Shown here: in pieces, positions 23,344 to 35,405 of the stretch
Layout of the letters: the number at the start of each line of letters is the position of its first letter
How positions within the stretch are numbered: position 1 is the stretch's first letter
Notes under the pieces: generated by a model
What the model was told of the DNA's origin: nothing
The model's input: only the letters and a program-made list of their open reading frames with translations
The model's database searches: none
Origin: Caprimulgus europaeus
Lineage: Eukaryota; Chordata; Aves; Caprimulgiformes; Caprimulgidae
Assembly (NCBI GenBank): GCA_907165065.1
Contig: OU015527.1
Span: forward strand, 17,807,686-17,871,685
DNA length: 64,000 nucleotides
Direction of reading: 5' to 3'
Position numbers and translations under genes: made by a program

Positions 23344-25439
23344 GAGTATTGGTATAAAATGAATAAATAAGCCTAGACAGACTTCCAAGCTTCTTTTGTG
23401 TCTCCTAATGTGAAGAATGTGATTATGTCTGAGGTAAAGAGCTCCAAAAGAACCATTTCTGTTCATGAGGCTTCTCAAGAGCCAACAGATTGTGAATAAC
23501 TCCATTCCTCCTTGCCACCCTTCCGGTCTTAATTTTATATAAAAGACAGAGCCAGAAAAAACCCACATTTTTATATCTGTAGCTTCTTCCCTAGTTGCTG
23601 GAGAGAGTACTGGGGAATGAATATCAGCCAATCCTTCAGGCTGTATTTGTATATTATTTCTAAGACTTTTGAGTACTTACACAGAACTAAGGAATTTTAT
23701 CCTGATTTTGCAGCTTTTCTTCCTTCCTCCATTCATGCACTCCTTGGCATCAGGTAGAAGTGGTAGTAGTAAGAGTAACATGAAGACTGAGAAAACCTTA
23801 GCCAAGGTCAAAACATAACCTAGCAGACCATCTGGTAACCATATAAGTCAAAGCTTTGAGTTTAAACTCCCTGTAACACTGGTAACATTTATACAAAAGA
23901 AAAAGAACAAAGTTTTATTTCAATAATTGCTTATTCCAGGCTTTTATAACTATTCTGAATTTCAAAAATAATATAAATTTTATACAATTTTATTATATTT
24001 TTATTATAGATGTAACAGTATCTTTTTTTTTTTACCAACACACAAGAATAACATACCAGCTCTATAATTTAAATTTAATTTAAAGGCATTATTGAAAACA
24101 GATTATTACTTGTAAAGCTGTACATAAGGAGACTGAAATTGTAGAAGATAGAGGGCATACTCTGGAATAATTTTAAAATTATGGAACTAAAACTGTAGGA
24201 GTGAAACTCTGCCCCTACTGTACTCAAAAAGGACCTTTTTTTTCCTTATATGTGCATTTTGCTATGTAATTGGACAAGTGAGTCCATTCCAAATGTCCAG
24301 ATTAAATGTTTCCTATAAGAATGGACACATGAAGGGACCACTTCTGTGTGCTCTTTATATTTTATTCTTTAATATTCATACGATGAAATTCAGTGTGGAT
24401 TAACTGTAATTCTATCTGTAATCATTCTTTGTCTAAAATATAAAAAGAAATATATTTCACTGGGGTAGTTTCTGAAGATTAGGGGGCATGAATCTGAGCA
24501 CTCTGGAAAGTGCCTCATGAAATACAGAGCTTGGATTATCGTGTGGTTAGGTTTAAATGTGAGTCACACAAAAATAAAATGGAATAAGCATTTATACTCC
24601 TGTTACCATCAGGACTTGTTGACACTGCCAGGCCAGTGTCACACTGCTACAGTACAGCCTGATTTCTAAAGCTCTTTTGTGATGATAATTAATTACTTGC
24701 TATTACTTTTTATTTTGGGTCAGGTGATGCAATCAGTGAGTGACGACATGCCAGATTACCTCATCTCCTGAATTCTTAGGATGGAACATAACTTGGCATT
24801 GCTCCATGTTATGAAAGCCAAACAGTGCAGAGTATGTTGTATAGTAAGAGGAATGAAAATAGCTTTCTGAAAAACAGAATCAGCTACTGTCTACTTGATT
24901 TTTAAAGAAAGCAGTCTCCCCCTCATGCTCGACAAAACTTTTTCATTCAGCTTTGCTATTAGAAAAATTGCATTGGCCTTGCAATGTAATGGAAAGTGTG
25001 AAAAATTAAAGTTTATTTTCCCAACTGGCTTTATTAACCCTTCTCCTCCACAAAGTGTAATGAAATAATTTTAAAAATATAAAAATGCAAATCCCCTGTG
25101 TTCAGAACTCACAGAGGAAACTCCCCTAAGAATCACAAGACTTGCTCTAAAAAATCACAAAAAAAAAAAAAATTTATTTTTATTATTTCTGCTTTCCAAT
25201 TTTTCAAATTTTTGAGCATTGCCATAGCCTTTAATGTAAATATTGTAAGGGTAATTATTCCTATTTCCAACTGCAATACTAATTGCACAAGCTAAATTAT
25301 GATTTGGCTCTTTGACTGCACATTATCTCCCCCAACCACTGGTGGAAGACAGTCAGATTTCCGGCTGTTCTACCCATCAGAACAACTCCTTTATCAGGTC
25401 TACTCCATTCAGGGTTTTGTGCAAAGATACGTAGTCTCT

Positions 25440-25985
25440 CCTACTTCTCATATTACTTTTAATCTCTTCTCCCCTGCTTTCTTCAAACTTCTGGATTCTT
25501 CTTTTCCACACCTTGTACTCCCTCACACTGTCTCAAGAGTGTCACAGCCCCCATGTTCCCAAGCCTGAGTCTTGTTCATGAAGCTACATTTCTTCAGTCT
25601 CCTTGTTGTCCACACAGTCTACCTCTCAGGCACTCCTTCTTGCACAGTCTGTTCTCCCTATTGGTGGTGGTTCCCAGTGCCTTACTTATCCCTCTATCCA
25701 ACTGCCTTCCTTCATGTCCTGAGCTTAGACATTCACAGTACAGCTTGATTCTCACTTCTGTTTTATACCCTATTGGGTTTTCATACTTCCCATACTGGGA
25801 TGCTTTATATGTTTCCTAACACAATTTTGCTTCCTTATTTGCCTTCACTCTCTTTACTTTGCTCTCTTTTGTTGCTCTTTGTTTTCACTATTTTCTCTGT
25901 CACACACTTCCTCCTGAATGTCATAAGCATGTCTTCCTTCCTTCACACTGTCTTCCTTCACATGAAGGTCCTTTCTTGAAATAAG
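25440..25985. other. Pyrimidine-rich, strand-asymmetric segment
   Basis: For over 500 bases the plus strand is dominated by C and T (CTTCC, CTCCC and TTCTT words) with few purine runs. This leaves overlapping open frames rich in Ser, Leu and Phe on the plus strand (25299-25568, 25553-25819, 25773-25979). None resembles a known protein and they shift frame between one another, so they reflect composition. The cause of the asymmetry is unknown. Confidence 0.6.
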
Positions 25986-28541
25986 CATGTCCTTGGGAAG
26001 CAGCGGGCAGAGGTCTTAGATGCCACGTTGGCTGAACTAGCACTGATGATTTACATGATTTTATTAAGAGAAGTATGATATCTGTTGATATACCTTAAAC
26101 TTACAGGAAATAATAGACTATGTGACAACCCTCCTTACCTACTTCTTTTTTTTTTTTAATGCTCTCAGGGTTTCAGCCAAATGAGGGGGTGTGCCATGGA
26201 GAATTGAGATTCAGAAGCTAAATGAAAATTAGGCAACATCAATATTTATGCTCACATTCTTTTGTGACTCTTTTGAGTGTTTTCAGGATGAGTCATGACC
26301 TGTGAAGGTTCATGTTGGTAACAACACAATGCCCATAGCAGCTTACAGGTAGCCTGAAACTTCTTGGAACCAGCACACTGCTATAAAGGGATCCACAGCT
26401 GTAGCCTTTCCCCAGCTTGCTGGAGCTCTCTAATCACTCTGTGAGGTCAATTTGACTGTTACTCAAAAGATATGAATCTGTTTATTTCTGTCTCTCTTCC
26501 CTCCTTTCCTTCCTCCTACATAGCTTAAGATATTCCTTATGGAATGGAGGAAAAATCTTTTGGGTCTGCTCTTTGCTGCTTTTCACACAAGTAGTCACAT
26601 GCAAGCTGTATGGACTTCCTTGTTTTCCCTTTCACCTTCCCAGTCAATATTTCTGTGCTCTAGTTTTGAAATTCCTGAAGTGTGAAAGTGGAACAGTGCA
26701 TTTGAAAAAGGACCTGTTTGTACAAGATTATTTTGTTCTTCAGATGTGAGTTTTCCTGCAGAAGTAATCTTTAGTGGCTTGACTTTACAGAAAAATTGTA
26801 TCATCTTCTCCTTTATAATACAATAAAAAATAATTCATACATTTTTGACAGCATAGACCTCTACATGCACATTTACATACCCATAAGTTGTCAGAAGGGA
26901 TTGTTGTTTCATCTTAAACTCCTTCTGAATTGTATAAAGTTAACTGAAAATATCTTTGCTATCAAAATAAAATTGTTTATAATGTGGACAGAAGGTCCAG
27001 TTATAAGCTGGAAGTATTATAAGCTTAGTATTAGCAAATATCTTCATGGAGTTAACAGTGGGCACATCACTTAGTTTGGAGTTTGCAATGTGCTAGGAAG
27101 AGGTGAAGGAAAAATTAACTTTGAGCACCACATTGTAGAAATTCAGTCTTCATACCAAGTTCAACTATTCCTGCCTGCAAGTTGTTAGCTATATGCTAGT
27201 CACCTAGTAAGTAACAGCATAATTTAGGAGGTTCCAAAATAGGTTAGAATACAGCTGAGATACCAGTTGTGGATTTTGGACAAGCATACCTGGTTAAAAC
27301 AGTCTTAGATGATCAGTTATTTACTACTTCTGCCAAGGTTGTCACCATCACAGCCACCACATACGCACACCTCTTATCATCAATGAAAAATCAGGTGGCA
27401 AACTGCAAACCTGTAGTGACTATGAGCTTAAACTAACACTACAAAACGTGCACAGACTTCCTGAGCTGTCACTGTGTTTTCTGGTCTTCTGGGCCTGCTG
27501 GAGGAGTAGTAGTGTGAAACAAGAGAGTTGCAATACACTCTCACAGTTTCTTAAGCTGCTCCACTTAGATCTGTCAGTTCTGGTCAGGTTTTATAAGAAG
27601 TAATATATGGGACAAAAACATAGATAAGAACAAAATAAATGCATTTCTATTGGATTCATTTCTTAATGCATAGAAGCACTTCTACTGAAAAGTTTTATAT
27701 ATTGTTTTCAATGCTTGGGGCAAATGGAAGTGAGTTACTTTGCTGTCATGCTGTGAAAGAGTGTGTTCCAGTGGCTAGATCACGTCTAGCTCTTAGCAAT
27801 TCAACTACTGCCATGTATGGTTATAATTAATCATGGGTATGAAACTGGGGGTGGTTTTTAAACTCAAGCAGTTAATATTCCTGTCTTCATTATGCCAATT
27901 TGTCTTGACAAAGCAGTTAATACATCACTGCAAATGCAGAAAAAAATCAAAGAGAAGCAACTCTTGCCGACAAACTGACATCTGTCAAATGTAATTTCTA
28001 GCACTAAAGATCCTCATCCTTTGGGAATATTTTTAGTCTTATTATTTTTATGTCAGAACTTCTCTATTATTTTTCCTTCCTTCCTTACCAGTTCACAGAT
28101 GGCATTTTGTTAATATTGGTTTCATCTAGAAATACAACATTTTATAATGCAGCAATGCATTTTAATTAATTTGTTAAACTGATACTTTTTAGTGTTGCAT
28201 TACTATCTTGTTTTTCCCTTTCCTTCCATGCCTTGCTAGGTATTATGTCAGCAGAATGAGCTACTTACATATTTTCAAGGTTATTAGTGAACCCTTACAT
28301 CTGCTGGACTAGCCTGTTGCTATTGTTTCAAGTGCAAGCAAAATGACCATAACCTCCTGTAGGTTTACCTGTCATCACTGTAACTAGACAGGGGCTTTGA
28401 CAAAATTTCTTACTATGGACACTTTCAGGCTTTTAGTTTGAACTTCAGTGTTAAGTACAAATGACAGTCTTTAGGGTGGTATTATGTGCAGCTTGGCTAT
28501 AGATCATGAGCTTCACCACTGAATTTATTCACCTAAAGGGA

Positions 28542-28575
28542 AAACAACAACAACAACAACAACAAAAAACCCCCC
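28542..28575. repeat. (AAC)n microsatellite followed by A6C6
   Basis: About seven AAC units (28542-28563) run into a short A-run and six C. Confidence 0.9.
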
Positions 28576-29239
28576 AAAATTTACATTTATTTTATTTTAA
28601 ATTTTCATGCCTGATGAAACATTGCAACAGATGGATGGATCTCCTGTAATAATCTTTGATTACTCTCTTTGTTCATGCTGTATGTGTCAAAAGTAAACAA
28701 AAGTCTTTCTCTGTCATGACTCCTCTCGGTAGATGAGGACAGAAAGTTGAATAAGTGCAAAATATGAACATTATGGCAGGCTTCTCCTTGATGTTTGATT
28801 TTATCACCCCGTATTTTATTTGCTGAAACCCACATATTACACTGAATTTAGTATTTAGATAAAGGTACATTAAAAATGTCCAGCACATAGAGAAAAACAG
28901 ATACCTCAAGCTGGCCAAACCTCAAGTAAACACAACACAAGTTAGGATATTTTTCTGCACATTTCACTGAATTAACCCAAATGCCTCATATCTAGGCAAA
29001 TCTTAACAACAAAAAATCCACAGAATGTCAAGAAGGAACTACAATCACATCCACCATCTATTTGTAACACATTTCAAGACATGGATATATTGCAAATTTT
29101 CTTCCTTTTGTCTATTTTTAACCTTCAGTCTGTTGAACAAATAAAAACAACTAACAATATCAAAGCCCTTTCATTTTAATAGAAATACATTTGATAGCTT
29201 TCATAATTCACTCACAGGTTTTAAATTGTTAAAAAGGTA

Positions 29240-29500
29240 TTTGAATAGGATTAGGATAACAGTGCTGAACAATGCAAGTCCTGTATCCGGTCATTGTTAA
29301 GACCTCACATTTAACAAAATGGCCTCTAGTGCAGTGATGCAGATACTCAGCTACTGGAGTGTGTCTGAAAGCCATCATGCTCATATTTAATTACAGGCAT
29401 GCAGTTGCAGTAAGAAGATTGGAGGCTGGACTGAGGCAAGGGAAAAATAACTTCCATTATGTTTAATCATGCACTGTGTACTCAGATTCTACCTGGCTAA
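29240..29500. promoter_or_regulatory. Candidate conserved non-coding block
   Basis: A homopolymer-poor block with TCCGGTCATTG (near 29287), TATTTAATTACAGGCATGC (near 29384) and TGTTTAATCATGC sites in AT-rich flanks. It has no coding potential. Weak support from texture only. Confidence 0.22.
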
Positions 29501-29716
29501 ATTATCTTTCAAAATTGAAAGTTTTGGCTTAGTTCCACTTAAGTAGGAAAATCATAAGCTTTAATAGACAACACCAAGGCATGTTGAGACCTTAATGTCC
29601 AGTGGCCAAAGCCCTCTTGAATTGTGTAAAGGAAGCAGTAAACTTTCTTTGCAAGCACCACCAGTGAATGGAAGAACAGAATTTGTTTTTGCAGCAGTTT
29701 CATTAAAAGCAAGAAA

Positions 29717-29735
29717 AAACAAACAAACAAACAAA
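29717..29735. repeat. (AAAC)n microsatellite
   Basis: Four to five AAAC units after a short A-run. Confidence 0.9.
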
Positions 29736-30279
29736 TTTCACATCCTTGATTATTGGATATTTCTTTAATCTGCAATTTTGATATTTAAAACATATTTATT
29801 GGAATTCCCACAGCAGACGATCAGGCTGTCACTGTGCAGAATAACCCTTATAATAATTTAGCTGTGATAGTACTAAGTCATGTTGACAAATAACATGTTT
29901 ACAGTCTAAATTGCATCATTGAAATTGTGATAGAAAAACATTAGAACCAGAAGAAATTATTACCAGTATGGAAAACTGACTACTAGTAATTCTCCTTTCT
30001 GGCTAGCTACCTTTTGGGAAAAAATTCTTATTGTCCTTTGGCACTGTGAGAAAGACATACCTATTCTGGTGCAGATATTTAAAGATATAAAAATAATAAT
30101 AAAAAATTGCCTTGCTGAGTTTTTAATGATATTTTAGGGCTGATTTTTTTTTTTTTTAAAGGGCTTGAGAGTCCCAATATTTTTGGTGTAAGAAACAAGA
30201 ATTATAATTATTATGATCATTAGTAAAATCAATCACTTCTGGGTGTTTGAAGAATCATTAAAGAAAAGTAATATATTTA

Positions 30280-30319
30280 TTTCTTTCTTCCTTCCTCCCT
30301 CCCTCCCTTCCACTCCTTC
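30280..30319. repeat. Polypyrimidine (TTCC/CCCT)n tract
   Basis: About 40 bases almost entirely of C and T, grading from TTTC through TTCC to CCCT units. The plus/minus asymmetry could allow triplex formation. Confidence 0.85.
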
Positions 30320-30489
30320 TGATAATATTTAGTTCCTTTCACATCTGAACAGGAAATACCTTCTCAAATTAATGTGAGCAACTGCCTTTTTCGCAAATGA
30401 TTTTTAAAGGAGTTTCAAAATAAATACTGTAGTAATGTACTCATGGCTTTAAGCTTGGCAAGAATAAGAAGTATAAAAATAAAGTACAT

Positions 30490-30860
30490 AGAAGACACGC
30501 TCACGCTATTCTGTTCTTAGATTAAAGCTCTGAAGAGCACAGCAAGCCCATTACAGGCACTAAATGGCACTTCACACCACCAGGCTTTCTCTCCATGCTA
30601 GCACACTGTAATTAAATGAAAGAGACATCAACATGAAATCAGACATGAGACGCTGTCCAGTTGGAAAGGTTACTTCAGTAAATGAACAATTAGTGCACCA
30701 TGCTGCAAAGACTGCTTCAGGTTCAGAAAGGACTCGAACAAAATACAATAGCTGAATAAAATACCTTCGTAATCTGTTTGTCGTAAGTCTCGCTGTCATT
30801 GCCGCACAATGATTTGGCAGGGTATATGCTTCAAGGGTGGCGTGAAGCCTGTTCCACTCA
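30490..30860. promoter_or_regulatory. CpG-retaining constrained-looking block
   Basis: Nine CpG dinucleotides occur between 30498 and 30842 in AT-rich DNA where CpG is otherwise very sparse. They are concentrated at CACGCTCACGC (from 30496) and in GTCGTAAGTCTCGCTG followed by GCCGC (30780-30805). The segment also has ACTGTAATTAAATG and AACAATTAGTGC cores. It has no convincing coding frame (75 codons at most on the minus strand). Retention of CpG suggests purifying selection or an unmethylated state. Confidence 0.35.
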
Positions 30861-32906
30861 AGATCACCAGGCTTATTCTACATTTTTTCCTACAGTAGCC
30901 AAGAAGAACGTTTTTGTAGATGTACACTGAACCAAACTCTCAGACAAAATATGTTGGCAAAACCACTTTTCAGGTGGCAAAGTTCTATTTACTACAAGTA
31001 CTTTACAGAAATGTCACAAAAACCACTTCTGTAACCTACCTTGTCCATGAAATTAGACTAACACTTTAATTTAAAAAAATAAAAGTCACAAATAAAAATG
31101 TCTTCACTGAAAAATGTGATTTGTAACTTTTTTAGGAAAGCTAGATTTACATTTGTTATTTTTTCACAAACCTAAAATAGCATGACTGATTCATGCACCA
31201 ATATTCCAATACAGTATCACCTAATATTTGTTGTTGTTGTTTTAAACTATACACAGGTCTAGCTATTTTAGAATACAATATTTTAGAGCACTTCTTATAG
31301 TATTTTAGTATAGAGCAGAGTATCCTGAATCTGCTGGGTACAAACCAGCATAGCCAACAATTCTTTCTTCTTGTTAGCTTGTTAAAAAAATGCAGATAAA
31401 GGTATTAATACTAAAGCATGTCCTCAGTTTTAGTTCTTTTCAGAGACTCTTTATAAACCAATGTATATACGCCCATTCATATTCACTGAAGAGCTGTAAA
31501 GTTGCTATTAAGTGATGAAGGCTAGTCTACCTGCAGCAGAGCCTGCCGAGAACCATGATCTCTCAGCACTTCTGCCTGGTACAGCTCAGTTAAAATTACT
31601 ACACAAAGCTACAAGCTTACAAGAGAAGGTGGCCAAAAAGATAGACACTTGCAGGAGTTATGTCCTACTCTAAAACTGAAATAACCTTGTATATCAGAAG
31701 GAGAGATAGGAACCAGCATGACTGGCAGCTCCATCAAAGCAATGCATTTACCAACTTAATGAGGTACTTATTACCTGATCTACCATTCATTTCAAAACAA
31801 GGTTGCTAAGAATTGTTTTCTGGGCCAGAAGTTGGTCTTACTTTGTTCAAACATTTTGTTTTCAAACATTGGTTTGGCAGCATCATATCAGCATCACTCT
31901 ATCAACAGAAGTTATGTTTAAGAGCTCATAATTACCATTTAATGTTTAGTATTTATATAGTGCTTTACAAATCTCAAAACAATCTGTGAGAGAAATTATA
32001 CAAAGCAACAATAGTCAAGAGGAGGGGGGAAATAACTAATGTAACGAAGAGTGACTTAAAGTCAGAAGAAATGTGAAGAAAAGGTGGACCAGCCACTTAG
32101 TAGATTTATAATGGCAGGAAATCCACATACTGGAATTGGTAGTCATTTGTAGCAAGCCATTAATCTATAATGAATGTATTTTCCTCAGTGTGAAAGATGT
32201 TCAGAAAATCAAATATCTTTCCCTGTGATAAGCAAACAGAGACATCTGGATTTTGGAGGGGGTAGGCAATGCAGGCAGAACCCTTACTTCCACACACCCA
32301 AAGGGATAGCTGGCAGTGAAACAGATTGTCAGCTTTACAAAGAAAAGGCTTAATTGTTCAAATCCCACCACTAGCTTCAACTTCCCCCTCCTTCTTCTCC
32401 TTCTCATCTCCTCTCACTCCATCCTCCCAAAAGCCTTGGCACACTTTAAAGAATGGAAGGGAAAACCTTTCAAGTAAGGAGATGCAAAAGGTTTAAAGGA
32501 ATAAGGCAACAAGATAGTTTTAAGTGTGTGGGTTCACAGATGGCTTAAGCTGGTCTAAGACAGAACTTCAGTCTAAAGGAAAAACTCCACCCTTCCATCT
32601 GCTCTCATCATCCAGTTCTCACCATTTTACTCTAGCTTAGCTCCCATAACATGTGGCTCCAAAGTCAGTCAAATTAACTTGCTACCAAAAAAGAAAAAAA
32701 AAAAAGTTTTCAGTCAGGACAGTGAACAATGGGGAACATTTTTGTTACAACCCAGTGTGAACACTCAGGAGACTGTAGGACAGCAGTCTAACTAGAGAGA
32801 CCTCTTTACCAGCAAGGTACATAAAGCATAGATTGGTGAGAATCCCATGAAAAGGATTTGTAATGTTTTGTGGAAATGTATTTTTGCCTTTTGGTTGTTT
32901 GGTTGT

Positions 32907-32930
32907 TTTGTTTTGTTTTGTTTTTTTCCA
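32907..32930. repeat. (TTTTG)n microsatellite
   Basis: Three to four TTTTG units ending in a T-run, preceded by related GGTTGTTT words. Confidence 0.85.
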
Positions 32931-35286
32931 CAAGGAAAAAATATTACCCCATCTTATTTATCGAAACATTTCTGAAAGTAGTTATGTAAAGATAGGTATG
33001 CTGAGGAAAACACACAAGAGAATTTTTCTAGAAGTGCCTACGTGGTGTTTGTCCCTCTTCACTGATTACCACACTTACAGAGTGGAGTACACACATAATT
33101 GAAAGAGGAGAGTCAGTGTGGAATAATGCTTGGCTGCCAAGAGGGCTTGGTCTTGCTCCTGGCTCTACTGGTGCTGCAGTACTGCGCAGAGAGAGAAAGG
33201 CTGCTTACTAACTTCCGCAGCACTCTGCAAATTGGAAATGTGACTAATAATGCCTTAAATTTTGGGTTTGCCTATTTTATCCTTGTTACTGCTCAATTTA
33301 GAATCTATTCCTCAATCTCTATTGCCTCTCTAAATGGGTTTCACACAAAGACCATTTTTCAAAACCTTCAAGTAATATGTTCAAAAGAGATACATTTTTC
33401 CCCGTGTTTACAAAAAAAAAAAAAAACCCAAAAAAAACAATTTAAAGAAAAAAAAATTTCTTGCTTATGCATTGTAATAAGCACAATTTCCATTAAGAGT
33501 GATGGGAGAGATACCGTTATATATCTTCAATTCCTTGAAAAATGAAAGTACTTGTTATCTGTTTTTCATACCTTGGAAAGAGTCCTCCGCAAAAGTAGAT
33601 TACAACCTTGTTCATTAGTTACTATTCCCCAGTATTTGCCATACTGTTTACATTGCTAGGTGAGGTAACTTTGACAGCACAGGTGACTAAACTAATCCTA
33701 AGTGGTTTTAGTGAAGGAAGGTGCTCTCAGGTAATTCCCTTACATGTTGTTAAAAGAAACTAAAACAAAGCAAATCCCCAAGGACCTTTTAGAAACAACT
33801 TTTCCATTTGTCTCTTGATATCTCCAAGTAAAAGACAAAAGTAGCCTGAGTTACCAAAGGACAAAAGCATAGGAGTCATTTATTGAAAAGTCATGGGTTA
33901 GTTTTGGTAAACTACTATGTAACATGGGTCTCAGAGAATGGCGATTCTAATGCAGGAGTCATGAGCAGAACAGCAGATGCAAATATTATCCAGGGCTTGG
34001 GGACAGTAATTAAGAACTCAGTTATTAATGACATTTTAGGTACAATTGTGTAACAACAAATGGAGAAAACTCAAGAGCAATACAAGCTAGAATAACACAG
34101 TTAGTGTAGATGTAATTACAATAATTGGCTGTAATCTAGATAGCAAATGTATATTTCAGATTGTTTTAATATAAATAATGTTTTTCAGAGTGTAGAACAA
34201 TAAAAATATTGTGAATAAGAAAGATCTTTTAATTTTTAAATCCCTGTTTTGTTTGCATATCCACTTATGGCATCATAATTTTCGTCTGACAGTGATACAC
34301 CCTTTACTTTGCAATTTACTGTATAAATAGGATAATGTTTTTAGTCATTCTTTAGAAGTGGATATTATCTCTCATTTTTTTCTCTTTGCTGAACTGAAGA
34401 AGGTAAGAACAAGAGCCTTGAAGAATATAAATGGTTTTACAAGCTTTTACCACTAAATTATGCTAAACCACCTGTGAACCAATGTCTGTTTCCCAGATTA
34501 CAAGTGATCCAAATATCAAAGAAATCTAAGTTAACTTTCTTCTTTGTCCCAATAACTCAACTACTATTTTAATAAGGGGCGGAAAGAAAAATAAAAGCCC
34601 TTGCACATTCTATGGTACACACAAGGACTCTGAAATTCAAAGGATCAAAACCAACATAGCTGTCATTAATTCACTGGAAAGCCAGAGATCATGGTTAAGA
34701 AAAAGTTCAGTTTGTGACAGATTCTGCAAGGGTTTTTTTCAAAGAACTGCAGTCTGTAGCAAAATCAAGATTTTTCATACTTCCTTGTTCTTTCTCCTCT
34801 TGTCCCTACACTCTCATTGTTATGAGCCTAAACTCGCACTCTTTAGACACTGTATCAAACTTAACATGGATTGTTAAATGCATGTCATAGATCACTTTTA
34901 TAATTTACAATGTAAATTATATGGCTTGAACAATAACATATAGAAAGAAGAAAACTAAGATGTTCACAGAAACTACCATATTATGATTTTTTAGGGGAGG
35001 GAAAGTTATTTCTATCCAGAATTCAGAGAGCATTCAAATTAACGTATTAAACAACAGAGAGAACAAATCCAAGCAAATGGGGAATGACACTTATCTACAA
35101 GGAAATTTAAGGTTCAGCCTAAGTAACAAATAAGGTACATCCTGAAGCACCTACCATCATTCAAGGAAAGATTTCTCCCTTAGTTCTAACTTGAGATCTC
35201 ATACACATATTTTTGCACATAGAAGCTCCTCTTTGCATGACAGACTAGGTCTGAAATATTAATAACCTAATGTGTTACAGAAACTT

Positions 35287-35405
35287 CACAGAAACATAGA
35301 ATGGTTTGGGTTGGAAGGGACCTTAAAGATCATCTAGTTCCCACCCCGCTGCCACAAGCAGGGACACCTTCCACTAGACCAGGTTGCTCAAAGCCTCATG
35401 CAACC
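35287..35405 (-). mobile_element. Short CR1 3'-end fragment (subfamily B-like)
   Basis: The terminal repeat remnant CATAGAATGG is followed by the conserved GGTTGGAAGGGACC leader and the block containing the ORF2 stop (CTA at 35374-35376, after the reverse complement of ..ALSNLV). Only about 120 bp of the 3' end is present, an extreme 5' truncation. Confidence 0.93.

Larger units (their letters stand above)
16159..35286. other. Long unique stretch, no gene seen
   Basis: No protein gene or recognised transposon was found in these 19 kb. Open frames are short and resemble nothing known. It holds simple repeats (23314-23343, 28542-28563, 29717-29735, 30280-30319, 32907-32930), a strongly pyrimidine-rich segment (25440-25985), a diverged tandem duplication (22629-22826) and several constrained-looking blocks (19690-20040, 21960-22160, 29240-29500, 30490-30860). 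Confidence 0.5.

Noticed and set aside
24620..24641. Inverted repeat TGACACTG / CAGTGTCA with 6-nt spacer, possible small RNA hairpin
   Set aside because: Arms of 8 bp are too short for a microRNA precursor and pairing does not extend outward.
33410..33465. Lys/Gln-rich coding stretch
   Set aside because: It is the translation of an A-rich low-complexity tract.
34899..34921. Hairpin TATAATTTAC / GTAAATTATA with 3-nt loop
   Set aside because: Perfect 10-bp arms, but all within AT-rich sequence where such inverted repeats are common. No supporting context.
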